DNA of 33,055 nt from positions 1-33,055 of the forward strand of contig JAOAEZ010000011.1 in NCBI GenBank assembly GCA_026416515.1, read 5' to 3'. Origin of the DNA: Hydrogenophilus sp. GTDB taxonomy: Bacteria > Pseudomonadota > Gammaproteobacteria > Burkholderiales > Rhodocyclaceae. Both the position numbers and the translations under genes were made by a program. Under the pieces are notes generated by a model. The model saw only the letters and a list, made by a program, of their open reading frames with translations, was not told the origin of the DNA and made no database searches. How positions within the stretch are numbered: position 1 is the stretch's first letter; every line of letters starts with the position of its first letter. Shown here one piece after another: positions 16,246 through 24,422 of this stretch.

Positions 16246-17658
16246 ATGGAGAAAAAAGTGGATGTGGCGATTGTGGGGGCGGGGTCGGCAGGGCTGACGG
16301 CTTTGAAGGCGGTGCGGCAGGCAGGGTTGCGCGGGGTAGTGATCGATCGCGGTCCGTTGGGGACGACGTGCGCCCGGGTGGGATGTATGCCCTCAAAGTC
16401 GGCACTTTATGTGGCGGAGTTATGGCAGGCGGCACGCGCGGCTGCTGAGGTGGGTTTCCCTTCACCGGGACGAGAGGCGAGAGGGGATCAGGCGGCGGCG
16501 TGGGCGGCCGTGCGGGAAAAGCGCGATTTTTTTGCTGGACGAACGACAGAACGGGCGCGCCGGTTTGCAGGGGAGGATTTGATTTTAGGTACGGCTCGGT
16601 TGTCGGGACCGTCGCGCGTGACGGTACAGTTGGCGGAGGGGGAAACATTGGAGATAGCGGCAAAAGCGGTGGTGGCGGCGGTGGGGTCCCGCCCGGTGGT
16701 GCCGGCTTCGTTGTCCGGTTTGCCGCCTGAGCGGGTGCTGACAACCGATTCGCTCTTCGAGTTGGAGGCACTGCCGGAACGAATCGCAGTGGTAGGGTTG
16801 GGGGCAGTGGGGTTGGAGATGGGGTTGGCGTTGGCGCGGCTGGGAGTGAGAGTGGTGGGGGTGGAGGCGACGATGACGATCGGCGGCTTGCAGGATGAGG
16901 TGGTACGCGATCGAGCAGTGCAGCGATTGGGACGAGAGTTTGCATTGCGGTTGGGAGCGGAGGCGCAGTTTTCCATAAAGGAGGGTAAAATCTTGGTCCG
17001 CGTCGCGGCAGGGGAGGAGTATGAGGTCGATGCAGTTCTGGTGGCGGTGGGGCGCCGCAGCAACCTCGATCAGTTGGGGGTAACCGCCGTGGGGGTGACG
17101 CTCGATGGACGGGGAAATCCATTGGGAATCGATCCCGAGACTCTGCAGGTGGGAGACTTACCGCTTTTTGTGGCGGGAGATGCCCACGGATTGTGGCCGG
17201 TGTTGCATGAGGCGATCGCCGATGGCGCCACCGCCGGAGAGAACGCGGCGCAGTGGGCGAAGCTGGGAGTTTCCGCACTATTGACGCGACGACCGAAGTG
17301 GGTCCCGCTGCGAATTGTATTTACCAATCCCGACCTGGTGATGGTGGGAGAGCGGTTCAAGAGCCTTGATCCCGAAAGGGTAGTGGTGGGGAGCGCGAGT
17401 GGGGAGAACAATGGTCGTTCGCGGGTGGTGGGGGAGACAGAGGGAGTGATACGGGTCTACGCGGAGCGAGGAAGCGGCCGTTTGCTGGGGGCTGAGATGA
17501 TGGCGCCCCATGGAGAGAGTATGGGGCACTTGTTGGCTTATGCGATAGGGCGCGGCGAGCAGGTTAAGGGGTTGTTGCAGATGCCGTTCTATCATCCGGT
17601 TTTTGAGGAGTTGCTGCAGAGCGCTTTGGAGGATGCCGCACGCCAAGGGCGGTGGTGA
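16246..17658 (+). CDS. Dihydrolipoyl dehydrogenase-like pyridine nucleotide-disulfide oxidoreductase
   Basis: This is a cytoplasmic FAD/NAD(P) flavoprotein of 470 residues. It has an N-terminal FAD motif GAGSAG (11-16), redox disulfide Cys42/Cys47 in TTCARVGCMPSK, an NAD motif VGLGAVGLEMG, a second FAD motif LFVAGDAHG, and a C-terminal dimerisation domain ending in the active-site pair His450-Pro451 with Glu455. All residues needed for disulfide chemistry are there. It belongs to the stand-alone 'TTCARVGCMPSK' group, which has no E1/E2 dehydrogenase genes nearby, so the true substrate may not be free dihydrolipoamide. It diverges from the fccB-like gene and is followed by a DUF302 gene 94 bases on. 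AGGAG precedes the ATG. Confidence 0.88.
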   Translation: MEKKVDVAIVGAGSAGLTALKAVRQAGLRGVVIDRGPLGTTCARVGCMPSKSALYVAELWQAARAAAEVGFPSPGREARGDQAAAWAAVREKRDFFAGRTTERARRFAGEDLILGTARLSGPSRVTVQLAEGETLEIAAKAVVAAVGSRPVVPASLSGLPPERVLTTDSLFELEALPERIAVVGLGAVGLEMGLALARLGVRVVGVEATMTIGGLQDEVVRDRAVQRLGREFALRLGAEAQFSIKEGKILVRVAAGEEYEVDAVLVAVGRRSNLDQLGVTAVGVTLDGRGNPLGIDPETLQVGDLPLFVAGDAHGLWPVLHEAIADGATAGENAAQWAKLGVSALLTRRPKWVPLRIVFTNPDLVMVGERFKSLDPERVVVGSASGENNGRSRVVGETEGVIRVYAERGSGRLLGAEMMAPHGESMGHLLAYAIGRGEQVKGLLQMPFYHPVFEELLQSALEDAARQGRW

Positions 17659-17752
17659 AGGGGGAAGAACTGCGGCGAGGGGAAGAGAGGGTGCAGGGAG
17701 CCTGCCACGAGGGTTGAGGGGAGGACGAGTTTTTTAAAAGAGGAGGATGACG

Positions 17753-18151
17753 ATGGGTGAGATCAATTTCAAACGGGTGATTGCTGCGAAGTTGGAGGAG
17801 GCGGTGGAGCGGTTGAGTCAAGCGTTGGCGGCCGAAGGGTTTGGGGTATTGACGCGTATCGAGATGCATACGACGCTTCGCCAGAAGTTGGGGGAAGAGA
17901 TCGAGCCGACGGTGATTTTGGGGGCGTGTAATCCTCAGTTTGCTTTAAAGGCTTATCGGGCGAATAGCGATGTGGCGAGTTTGTTGCCGTGTAACGCAGT
18001 GTTGCGCGAGGTGGCACCGGGAAGGGTCTCCGTAGAGGTGGCAAAACCGTCGGCAGTGCTCGGCCCCCTGGCTGCCGACGCCGCTGTGGCTGAGGTGGCG
18101 AAGATGGCCGAAGAGCGGTTGGCACGGGTAGTGGCGTCGATTGCCGATTGA
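17753..18151 (+). CDS. DUF302 domain protein
   Basis: The 132-residue protein is a single DUF302 domain, recognisable by ACNPQFALKAYRAN and LLPCNAVLRE, whose cysteine-containing motifs are conserved in the family. No biochemical role is established for it. I chose ATG 17753 over ATG 17747 because AGGAGG (17741-17746) directly abuts the latter but sits 6 bases before the former. There is no signal peptide, so it should be cytoplasmic. The 94-base gap before it contains a small GCAGG-GAG-CCTGC hairpin and a T-run too far apart to be a clear terminator, so co-transcription with the upstream flavoprotein is plausible. It converges on rimO with only 15 bases between stops. Confidence 0.85.
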   Translation: MGEINFKRVIAAKLEEAVERLSQALAAEGFGVLTRIEMHTTLRQKLGEEIEPTVILGACNPQFALKAYRANSDVASLLPCNAVLREVAPGRVSVEVAKPSAVLGPLAADAAVAEVAKMAEERLARVVASIAD

Positions 18152-18166
18152 AAAGGGAGAAGGGAA

Positions 18167-19576
18167 TCACCCAGCAGGAGAGGAGGAAAGCTCGGCAATC
18201 AGATCGTGCGCGTCGCTGTCGATGACGAGAACGCGCGCCCAACTGCCGGGGGTGAGATGGGCGCCGTTTTCGATGAAGACGATCCCGTCGATTTCCGGAG
18301 CGTCGGCAGAGGAGCGTGCGAGAGCGCGGGGAGGGTCGACGGCGTCGACAAGGACGGTGATCTCCCGTCCAATCCAACGGGTGAGACGGGCGCGGGAGAT
18401 CGCTTCTTGGGTTTCGAGAAGGCGAAAACGGCGTTCCTCACGAACCGCTTCAGGAAGCGGGTCGGGAAAGGTGTTCGCGACTGCCCCTTCGACAGGAGAA
18501 TAGGCAAAGACACCGACGCGATCGAGTTGAGCTTCTTCAAGAAAATCGATGAGTTGATGGAAGTCCGCTTCTGTTTCCCCAGGAAAACCAACGATGAAGG
18601 TGGAACGAATCGTGAGGTCTGGGCAGATTTCACGCCAGCGGTGAATGCGTTCGAGAATTTTTTCAGCGGCCGCAGGGCGACGCATGCGTTGCAGGATGCG
18701 GGGGCTGGCGTGTTGCAGAGGGGTGTCGAGGTAGGGAAGGAGAAGCCCTTCGGCCATGAGTTCGACGAGTTGGTCAAGGTAGGGGTAGGGGTAGAGGTAG
18801 TGAAGGCGGACCCAAACGCCGAGTTGGCCGAGAAGACGAGCAAGTTGGGTGATGTGCTGTTTGATGGGGCGGCCGTGGAGAAAGATGGTGCGGGGAGTGA
18901 GGTCTGTGCCATAAGCGGCGGTGTCTTGCGCGACTAGAATGAGCTCTTTGACACCAGCCGCTACGAGCGCTTCGGCTTCCCGGAGGATTTCCGGGAGGGG
19001 ACGGCTGCGCAGGGGACCGCGCAGTTGGGGAATGATGCAAAACGTACAGCGCTGGTTGCAGCCTTCGGCGATTTTGAGATAGGCATAGTGAGCCGGAGTG
19101 GTGCGCAGGCGCACCGAGGGAGGAGAGAGAGGGGGAGCGGGGGGTGGGAGATGAGTGCGAATCAGCGCCATGACTTCGTCGACGGCGTGGGGACCGGTAA
19201 CGGCGAGGACGGAGGGGTGTGCGTTGAGGATGAGGTCGCGGCGTGCACCGAGACAGCCGGTGACGATGACCCGGCCGTTTTCGCGCAGCGCTTCACCGAT
19301 CGCCGCAAGGGATTCGGCGATTGCCTCTTCGATAAAACCGCAGGTGTTGACGATGACGAGATCGGCGTCACGATAACGCCCCACCAGATGATAGCCGGCA
19401 GCGGTTAGAGCGGTGAGGAGATGCTCGGTGTCGACGGTGGCTTTAGGGCAACCGAGGCTGACTATTCCTACGGTGGGGGAAGAGGCGGAGGATCTCTTCC
19501 TTTTAGCCTTCGTCTTTGGAGGAGGGGGTACCGATGAGGGTAAACCAGCCACGGGTTTGCTGCTCGATTTGCGCAT
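18167..19576 (-). CDS. rimO: Ribosomal protein uS12 methylthiotransferase
   Basis: RimO is a radical SAM enzyme that adds a methylthio group to an aspartate of ribosomal protein S12. The UPF0004 domain carries Cys43 (SLGCPK), Cys79 (NTCGF) and Cys108 (TGCLG), ligands of the auxiliary cluster. The radical SAM motif is CNQRCTFC (Cys173, 177, 180), and a TRAM domain ends the protein. A Pro-rich linker (about 142-154) separates the first two domains. The only usable start I find, ATG 19576, gives about 35 extra Ser/Lys/Pro-rich residues before the usual N-terminus and lies inside phaR, overlapping its 3' end by 74 bases in another frame. A GTG at 19552 is less likely. No start codon exists between that GTG and the conserved region. 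Confidence 0.95.
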   Translation of the reverse strand: MRKSSSKPVAGLPSSVPPPPKTKAKRKRSSASSPTVGIVSLGCPKATVDTEHLLTALTAAGYHLVGRYRDADLVIVNTCGFIEEAIAESLAAIGEALRENGRVIVTGCLGARRDLILNAHPSVLAVTGPHAVDEVMALIRTHLPPPAPPLSPPSVRLRTTPAHYAYLKIAEGCNQRCTFCIIPQLRGPLRSRPLPEILREAEALVAAGVKELILVAQDTAAYGTDLTPRTIFLHGRPIKQHITQLARLLGQLGVWVRLHYLYPYPYLDQLVELMAEGLLLPYLDTPLQHASPRILQRMRRPAAAEKILERIHRWREICPDLTIRSTFIVGFPGETEADFHQLIDFLEEAQLDRVGVFAYSPVEGAVANTFPDPLPEAVREERRFRLLETQEAISRARLTRWIGREITVLVDAVDPPRALARSSADAPEIDGIVFIENGAHLTPGSWARVLVIDSDAHDLIAELSSSPAG

Positions 19577-20048
19577 TCCATCGCCGCCAGAGGTTTTGAG
19601 TTTCAGTCAGATAGGTTTCGAGCATGGTGCGCATCGCGGCAGGCTGTAGCGTGAGAAACTGGGCAAGGAGTTCGGGGGTGACCGCCGCTTGATCGCCATA
19701 AAGCGCCCGCATCCGCTCTTGGAATTGGTTTTGGAGGTCGATGAATGTCTTGAGACTCGTCTCGAGGTATTGACCAAATAGAGTGCGCGAGGCGTGACCA
19801 TAGAAGCGAATGATTTGGGCGAGCATCTCCGTGGAGAAGAGAGGGGCACCCCCGATCTCTTCTTCGAGCAGGATTTGAAGAAAAACGGTGCGGGTGATAT
19901 CAGCGTGCGATTTGGCGTCGATCACCCGCACCGCTTCATTTCTGAGCACCATCTCTTTGATGTCGGAGAGGGTGATGTACGTACTGGTAGCGGTGTCGTA
20001 AAGACGACGGTTGGGGTATTTTTTGATAAGTCGTTCAGCAGCTTTCAT
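19503..20048 (-). CDS. phaR: Polyhydroxyalkanoate synthesis repressor PhaR
   Basis: PhaR senses PHA granules and represses phasin and PHA synthesis genes. The 181-residue product has the PHB/PHA accumulation regulator DNA-binding domain at the N-terminus ([19 protein letters not shown], then [12 protein letters not shown]) and two PHB-binding repeats after it (from about [17 protein letters not shown] residues near 83 to 150). Length and order match the family. It lies 50 bases downstream of phaB on the same strand; a TATAAT in that gap suggests its own promoter as well. The 3' end overlaps rimO by 74 bases. Confidence 0.95.
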   Translation of the reverse strand: MKAAERLIKKYPNRRLYDTATSTYITLSDIKEMVLRNEAVRVIDAKSHADITRTVFLQILLEEEIGGAPLFSTEMLAQIIRFYGHASRTLFGQYLETSLKTFIDLQNQFQERMRALYGDQAAVTPELLAQFLTLQPAAMRTMLETYLTETQNLWRRWNAQIEQQTRGWFTLIGTPSSKDEG

Positions 20049-20077
20049 GGGGAAGAGCGGAAGGGCATAAACCCCTC

Positions 20078-20105
20078 ATTATATTCCGCTTGAGCGATTC
20101 AGCAC
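20078..20105 (-). promoter_or_regulatory. Candidate phaR promoter
   Basis: A consensus -10 TATAAT (20078-20083, - strand) lies 29 bases before the phaR ATG. The position expected for the -35 (20100-20105, GTGCTG, at the end of phaB) is poor, so strength is uncertain. Confidence 0.4.
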
Positions 20106-20839
20106 ATGTGAAGACCACCGTTGACGTTCAGTGTCGCTCCCGTGATATAACCGGCCTGATCACTCGCGAGAAATACGACACAGGCGGCAACCTCTTCCGG
20201 TGCGGCGAGCCGCTTCATGGGAATGGTGTCGATGATCGCCTGGCGAATGTCTTCGCGAATCGCCATGACCATCTCGGTGGCGACATAGCCAGGGGCGATG
20301 GCGTTGACCGTGACCCCTTTGCTGGCCATTTCGAGGGCAAGCGCTTTGGTAAAGCCAAGAATTCCGGCTTTGGCCGCCGAGTAATTGGTTTGCCCTGCTT
20401 GTCCTTTGACGCCATTTACCGAGGAGATATTGATGATTCGCCCCCAGCCGCGCTCTGCCATTTTCGGGGCGATATGGCGAGTGACGTTGAACATGCTGTC
20501 GAGATTGACGCGCAAGACCGCGTCCCATTGACTCTTTTCCATTTTGTGGAAAAACTTGTCGCGAGTGATGCCCGCGTTGTTGACGAGAATGTCCACCGGG
20601 CCCACTTTGGCTTCGATCTCCGCAGCCATCGCTCGGCATTGTTCAAAGTCGGCGACGTCGGCTTCGACAGCGAGAAAATCAAAACCGGCATCTTTTTGTT
20701 CGTTCAGCCATGCCTCTTTTTGCGGAAAGGCGGGGAGACAGTTGGCAATAACCCGATGCCCTTGTTGGGCGAGGGCTCGACAGATCGCCGTGCCGATCCC
20801 ACCCATTGCTCCGGTAACGAGCGCTACGCGTTGCGTCAT
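20099..20839 (-). CDS. phaB: Acetoacetyl-CoA reductase (NADPH), PHB pathway
   Basis: PhaB reduces acetoacetyl-CoA to (R)-3-hydroxybutyryl-CoA, the monomer used by PhaC. The 246-residue product is a short-chain dehydrogenase with TGAMGGIG cofactor motif (9-16), NNAG (87-90), catalytic Ser140, Tyr153 and Lys157, and a C-terminus ending NGGLHM, typical of PhaB rather than FabG. It lies between phaC and phaR. The thiolase gene phaA is absent from the window. It has its own promoter (20894-20921) and palindromes in the leader that could be bound by PhaR. Confidence 0.95.
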   Translation of the reverse strand: MTQRVALVTGAMGGIGTAICRALAQQGHRVIANCLPAFPQKEAWLNEQKDAGFDFLAVEADVADFEQCRAMAAEIEAKVGPVDILVNNAGITRDKFFHKMEKSQWDAVLRVNLDSMFNVTRHIAPKMAERGWGRIINISSVNGVKGQAGQTNYSAAKAGILGFTKALALEMASKGVTVNAIAPGYVATEMVMAIREDIRQAIIDTIPMKRLAAPEEVAACVVFLASDQAGYITGATLNVNGGLHMC

Positions 20840-20856
20840 CTCTCACTCCCAGTTGT

Positions 20857-20887
20857 TTGCGTTGCAAATAGGGTTTGCCAGAAGGCA
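20857..20887 (-). promoter_or_regulatory. Palindromes in the phaB leader, possible PhaR operator
   Basis: TTGC-GTT-GCAA (20857-20867) is a perfect inverted repeat about 20-30 bases downstream of the predicted phaB start. TGCC-AGAA-GGCA (20876-20887) sits at the start point itself. PhaR proteins studied elsewhere recognise TGC/GCA-type inverted repeats near pha promoters, so these are reasonable candidate sites. Binding is inferred, not shown. Confidence 0.45.
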
Positions 20888-20893
20888 GGGATA

Positions 20894-20921
20894 ATTATAT
20901 CAGGTGAGTACTGCAGCGCAA
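20894..20921 (-). promoter_or_regulatory. Promoter of phaB
   Basis: On the - strand a -35 TTGCGC (20916-20921), 16-base spacer and consensus -10 TATAAT (20894-20899) lie about 55 bases before the phaB ATG. CTGCAG lies directly behind the -35, overlapping its last base. Confidence 0.7.
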
Positions 20922-20996
20922 AAAGAAAGGAGCATTTAAAAAATGTCAATCGTGCCTCCGCAACACCCTCCGGCGCGCCGTCGATGACCCGTTGCG

Positions 20997-22652
20997 TTAG
21001 GTTAGAGGCCAAGCCGGTTCGCGTACATAGCGCCCGGGCGCGGGCTCCAGAGGGGGATAGGCAGGATTGCTCAGCGGGTCGCGAGCAGGGCACTCTTCTC
21101 CCCGATATGAGTTGAGCCAGGAGATCCAGTCCCACCACCAGCTTCCCGGGTGCTCGGTGGCTGCGGCTAGCCAGCGATCAGGTTCGTCGGGGAGATGGGG
21201 ATTGGTCCAGTAGCTGCGGCGGTTTTTTTGCGCGGGATTGATCGCCCCCGCAATGTGACCGCTGGCGGTGAGGACGAACCGACACTCGCCACCAAGGAGG
21301 GACCGCGAGTAGTAGGCACCTCGCCAGGGGACAATATGATCTTCGCGCGCTGCGAGAATATAGGCGGGGGCAGTGATGCGAGCGAGGTTGATTTTTTGAC
21401 CCAGCATCGTCAGCCGTTCCGGAAGACGGAGTTCATTTTCGAGGTACATGTGACGTAAGTAGTAGACAAGAAAGGGACCCGGAAGGTTGGTGCTGTCGCT
21501 GTTCCAGAAGAGTAGGTCGAACGGCTTAGGGGATTCCCCTTTGAGGTAGTGGTGAACCACATATTGCCAGATGAGGTCGTTGGCGCGTAGGAGCGAGAAG
21601 GTTTGGTGCAGTTCTGCGCCAAGGAGAAGACCACCACGGCCGATCGTCGCTTCGCGGGTCGCTACCAGCGCTTCGTCGACGAGACAGCCCAGTTCCCCGC
21701 TTTCCGTGAAGTCTAGCAGAGTGGTCATGAGGGTGAGGCTTGCAACCGGCGGGTCTCCACGAGCGGCTGCTACCGCAAGGGCCGACGCGAGGATCGTTCC
21801 GCCGATGCAAAAACCGACTACGTTTGGGTCGGGAACCCCGGTGATGTTCCGGACGATTTCAAGCGCTGTGAGAGGACCGAGTTGTAGATAGTCGTCCCAC
21901 CCAAAGTGGGCTTCCGCCGATTTCGGGTTTTTCCATGAGATCAAGAAGACGGTGTGGCCTTGTTCGACCGCGAAGCGAATGAAGGAGCTGTCGGGTTGTA
22001 GGTCCATGATGTAGTATTTATTGATGCAGGGGGGAACAATGAGGAGAGGACGGCGGGCTACCGTGGAAGTAAGGGGAGTGTATTGAATTAACTCCATGAG
22101 GGGATTGCGAAAAATCACCGCGCCAGGGGTAGTCGCCAGATTTTCTCCAACACGAAAGGCGCTTTCTTCAGTTTGACGAATACGGCCGAGGGCGAGGTCG
22201 GCGAGAAGGTTGGCAAGGCCCTTTTCGATGCTTTGCCCCTGCGAGGCGAGCGCCGCAGCGAGAAATTCGGGGTTGGTGGCGGCGAAATTGCTGGGGGCTG
22301 CGGCGTCTAACCATTGCCGGAGGAAGAAGAGGGCGCGGCATTTGGTTTTGCCGTCCGGATAGAAGAGACTTTCGACGGCTTCGGTAAGGGCGCGGGTTAG
22401 GAGAACATAGCTTTGACGGAGAAAATCGTGGATGGGGCTTTCTCGCCACGCCGGATCGTTGAAGCGGCGGTCGCGTTCGAGAGAGGGATCGACCGGCGTG
22501 CGATCGTTCTTTAGGAAACGCTCCCAAAGTTGGGAGAGATCGGCAAGACAGCGGTTTTGCCACCGTTGCCAGGCTTCTTGGTCTTTTGAGAGGCGGGTGA
22601 GGAGGGCGCTGACTTCAGGAGGGGGAGGAAGAAAGGGTAACATAGGGGTCAT
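20997..22652 (-). CDS. phaC: Class I poly(3-hydroxyalkanoate) polymerase
   Basis: PhaC polymerises (R)-3-hydroxyacyl-CoA into PHA on the granule surface. The 551-residue product has the PhaC N-terminal domain (about 70-240) and an alpha/beta-hydrolase domain. The catalytic triad is Cys282 in the lipase-like box GFCIGG, Asp438 (REDHIVPW) and His466 (SGHIAG). The Asp-to-His distance of 28 is the same as in the Ralstonia enzyme. It is somewhat shorter than the Ralstonia protein (589), mostly at the N-terminus. ATG 22652 is chosen because GGAG lies 6 bases upstream and it overlaps the pgeF stop as ATGA; the open frame extends far upstream but that part is pgeF antiphase. No phaE or phasin gene is adjacent. 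Confidence 0.95.
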   Translation of the reverse strand: MTPMLPFLPPPPEVSALLTRLSKDQEAWQRWQNRCLADLSQLWERFLKNDRTPVDPSLERDRRFNDPAWRESPIHDFLRQSYVLLTRALTEAVESLFYPDGKTKCRALFFLRQWLDAAAPSNFAATNPEFLAAALASQGQSIEKGLANLLADLALGRIRQTEESAFRVGENLATTPGAVIFRNPLMELIQYTPLTSTVARRPLLIVPPCINKYYIMDLQPDSSFIRFAVEQGHTVFLISWKNPKSAEAHFGWDDYLQLGPLTALEIVRNITGVPDPNVVGFCIGGTILASALAVAAARGDPPVASLTLMTTLLDFTESGELGCLVDEALVATREATIGRGGLLLGAELHQTFSLLRANDLIWQYVVHHYLKGESPKPFDLLFWNSDSTNLPGPFLVYYLRHMYLENELRLPERLTMLGQKINLARITAPAYILAAREDHIVPWRGAYYSRSLLGGECRFVLTASGHIAGAINPAQKNRRSYWTNPHLPDEPDRWLAAATEHPGSWWWDWISWLNSYRGEECPARDPLSNPAYPPLEPAPGRYVREPAWPLT

Positions 22653-23446
22653 TTTTCGCTCCGGGGGGAAAAGGCTCCAGTGATGGCGACGAGGGTGGCA
22701 AAGCGCCCGGTGTAGGGGCCATCGCGCCTGTGAGAATACCATAGGGGTTCGTGGTAGGTGCAGTGGGGGGTTGTGAGAATTTCGGTAGCTCCGGCGCTTT
22801 TGAGATGGGAGAGGGCGACGAGGGCAAGGTTGAGGTGGAATTTCCCAGTGGATTTGGGGGTAACGGCGTCGGTCGGTAAGGGAAGGCGAGAGGAGAGAGC
22901 GGCAATGACTTCGGGACCAACTTCGTAGCAACGACCACAGATGGAGGGACCGATCCAGGCGATGAAAGGAGATTCCATGCGGGCCGCGGCGTGTTGCAGG
23001 ATGCCGCTGGCAATCCCCCGCCAGCCAGCGTGGACAACAGCGACCCGCGTGCCGTCGAGGCGGGCGAGAACGACGGGAAGACAGTCGGCGGTGAGAAGGG
23101 CAAGCCAACGGTCGCGATGGACGGTAAGCGCCCCGTCGGCAGTCGGGGCGTTCGAGGAGGGAGAGGGGGGGGTATAGGTGTCGGCGTCAAGGAGAGAATT
23201 TCCATGAATCTGATTGAGCCATAGAGGTTCAGCGCCCAGCAACTCGTGGAGATAGCGGCGATTGGCGGCGACCGCAGCGGGGTCATCTCCGACGTGCAGG
23301 GCTAGATTGCCGGCTGCATAAGGACCCGTGCTCGCGCCGCGTCGCCGCGTCGTGACGAGAATCGAAACTCCGTAAGGGTTGAGCGCGCTAAACGAGAGCA
23401 GTTCGAGGGGCTGGGGACGAGAGGAAGGGGGGACGCTACGATCCAT
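22649..23446 (-). CDS. pgeF: Peptidoglycan editing factor / purine nucleoside phosphorylase-like protein (YfiH, DUF152)
   Basis: Members of this family act on muropeptides (removing wrongly placed L-Ser) and on purine nucleosides; older annotations call them polyphenol laccases. The 265-residue product has the metal/active-site residues in order: His81 (NQIHG), Cys122 (LTADCLP) and His139 (VVHAGWRG). The C-terminal YSHRRDGPYTGRFA closes the family signature. A Pro/Ser-rich loop (about 92-101) is inserted before TADGALT. It overlaps the end of rluD by 11 bases and the start of phaC by 4, so rluD-pgeF-phaC is a tightly coupled operon. Confidence 0.93.
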   Translation of the reverse strand: MDRSVPPSSRPQPLELLSFSALNPYGVSILVTTRRRGASTGPYAAGNLALHVGDDPAAVAANRRYLHELLGAEPLWLNQIHGNSLLDADTYTPPSPSSNAPTADGALTVHRDRWLALLTADCLPVVLARLDGTRVAVVHAGWRGIASGILQHAAARMESPFIAWIGPSICGRCYEVGPEVIAALSSRLPLPTDAVTPKSTGKFHLNLALVALSHLKSAGATEILTTPHCTYHEPLWYSHRRDGPYTGRFATLVAITGAFSPRSEK

Positions 23447-24422
23447 CGGTGGCTAGAGGGCGAAGTTGGGCGAGAAGGTTCATCAGGTCTTGAGGAAGGG
23501 GCGTGGTGAAGGAGAGAGGCTGGTGGGTTAAAGGGTGAGGAAATGCAAGGGTTGCGGCATGCAGCGCTTGCCGCGGAAAACCCCAGGCACGACTGCGACG
23601 GTCGCCATAGAGGGGATCGCCGATGAGGGGGTGACCGAGGTAAGCCATGTGTACGCGAATTTGATGGGTGCGACCGGTCGCCAGGGTACAGCGGATCAGA
23701 GTGGCGTGTCCGCCGAAATGTTCCAGCGGAGAGATGTGGGTGACCGCCTCTTTGCCGTCAGAGACAACCGCCATCCGTACCCGATCGCGAGGGTGACGAC
23801 CGATCGGCCGGTCGACAGTGGTGGCGGATACCCTACCAACCGCAACGGCAAGGTAGGTACGCTCGATTTCCCGAGCCGCGAGCAGCGCCACCAGCCGCGT
23901 GTGAGCTGCTTCGCTTTTGGCCACTATCATCAGCCCGCTGGTCTCTTTGTCGAGACGATGAATAATCCCCGCACGGGGAAGTCGAGAGAAGAGGGGATGG
24001 TAAGCGAGGAGTTTGTTCAGGAGGGTCCCCGCGGGATTGCCCGCACCCGGGTGGACAACCCAGCCGGCCGGTTTGTCGATGACGAGAAGATGGTCGTCTT
24101 CATAAACGATCGGGAGAATGTCCGGTTCTGGTCGATCTTCAACGGCAGCTTCCTCTTCGACCGTGACGTCGATGGTTGCCCCGGCGCGGAGAAGGGTCTT
24201 AGGGGTATATACGACCCGACCGTCGATGCGGACTGCCCCGCGTTCGATCAGACGTTGCCAGGCGGATCGGGAACGCAGCGGGGCTATGCCGGCTAGCCAA
24301 CGGTCGAGCCGCTCCCGATCGGCGGTCGGCGGAACACACCAGCGATAGGTGCGATTCGATCTATAATCTTCGGCAGCAGCGGGTAACGGTTGGGGATCGC
24401 GATCGATGAAACGATGGATCAT
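23436..24422 (-). CDS. rluD: 23S rRNA pseudouridine synthase RluD
   Basis: RluD makes pseudouridines in helix 69 of 23S rRNA. The 328-residue product has an S4 RNA-binding domain (about 37-90) and the RluA-type catalytic domain with Asp158 in GIIHRLDKETSG, followed by GRTHQIRVH. The start at 24422 gives about 30 residues before the usual N-terminus and overlaps the divergent bamD start (24406) by 17 bases. I find no better start before the S4 domain. Adjacency to bamD on one side and pgeF on the other is the standard proteobacterial order. Confidence 0.94.
   Translation of the reverse strand: MIHRFIDRDPQPLPAAAEDYRSNRTYRWCVPPTADRERLDRWLAGIAPLRSRSAWQRLIERGAVRIDGRVVYTPKTLLRAGATIDVTVEEEAAVEDRPEPDILPIVYEDDHLLVIDKPAGWVVHPGAGNPAGTLLNKLLAYHPLFSRLPRAGIIHRLDKETSGLMIVAKSEAAHTRLVALLAAREIERTYLAVAVGRVSATTVDRPIGRHPRDRVRMAVVSDGKEAVTHISPLEHFGGHATLIRCTLATGRTHQIRVHMAYLGHPLIGDPLYGDRRSRAWGFPRQALHAATLAFPHPLTHQPLSFTTPLPQDLMNLLAQLRPLATDGS
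24362..24367 (+). promoter_or_regulatory. Candidate -10 element for bamD inside rluD
   Basis: A consensus TATAAT lies 38 bases before the bamD ATG within the 5' coding part of rluD. The matching -35 (around 24339-24344) is poor. It is the best promoter candidate in the overlap region. Confidence 0.4.

Noticed and set aside
17691..17737. Terminator between the lipoamide dehydrogenase-like gene and DUF302
   Set aside because: The GCAGG-GAG-CCTGC stem is short and the T6 run begins more than 20 bases downstream.
20950..20999. Terminator after phaC (GCAAC...GTTGC with CGGCGCGCCG)
   Set aside because: The outer stem is only 5 bp with a large interior, and the T-run is about 14 bases away; insufficient for an intrinsic terminator.
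22653..23108. 152-residue upstream extension of the phaC frame
   Set aside because: It lies over pgeF in another frame, has no homology to PhaC, and ATG 22652 has a proper binding site and ATGA overlap.
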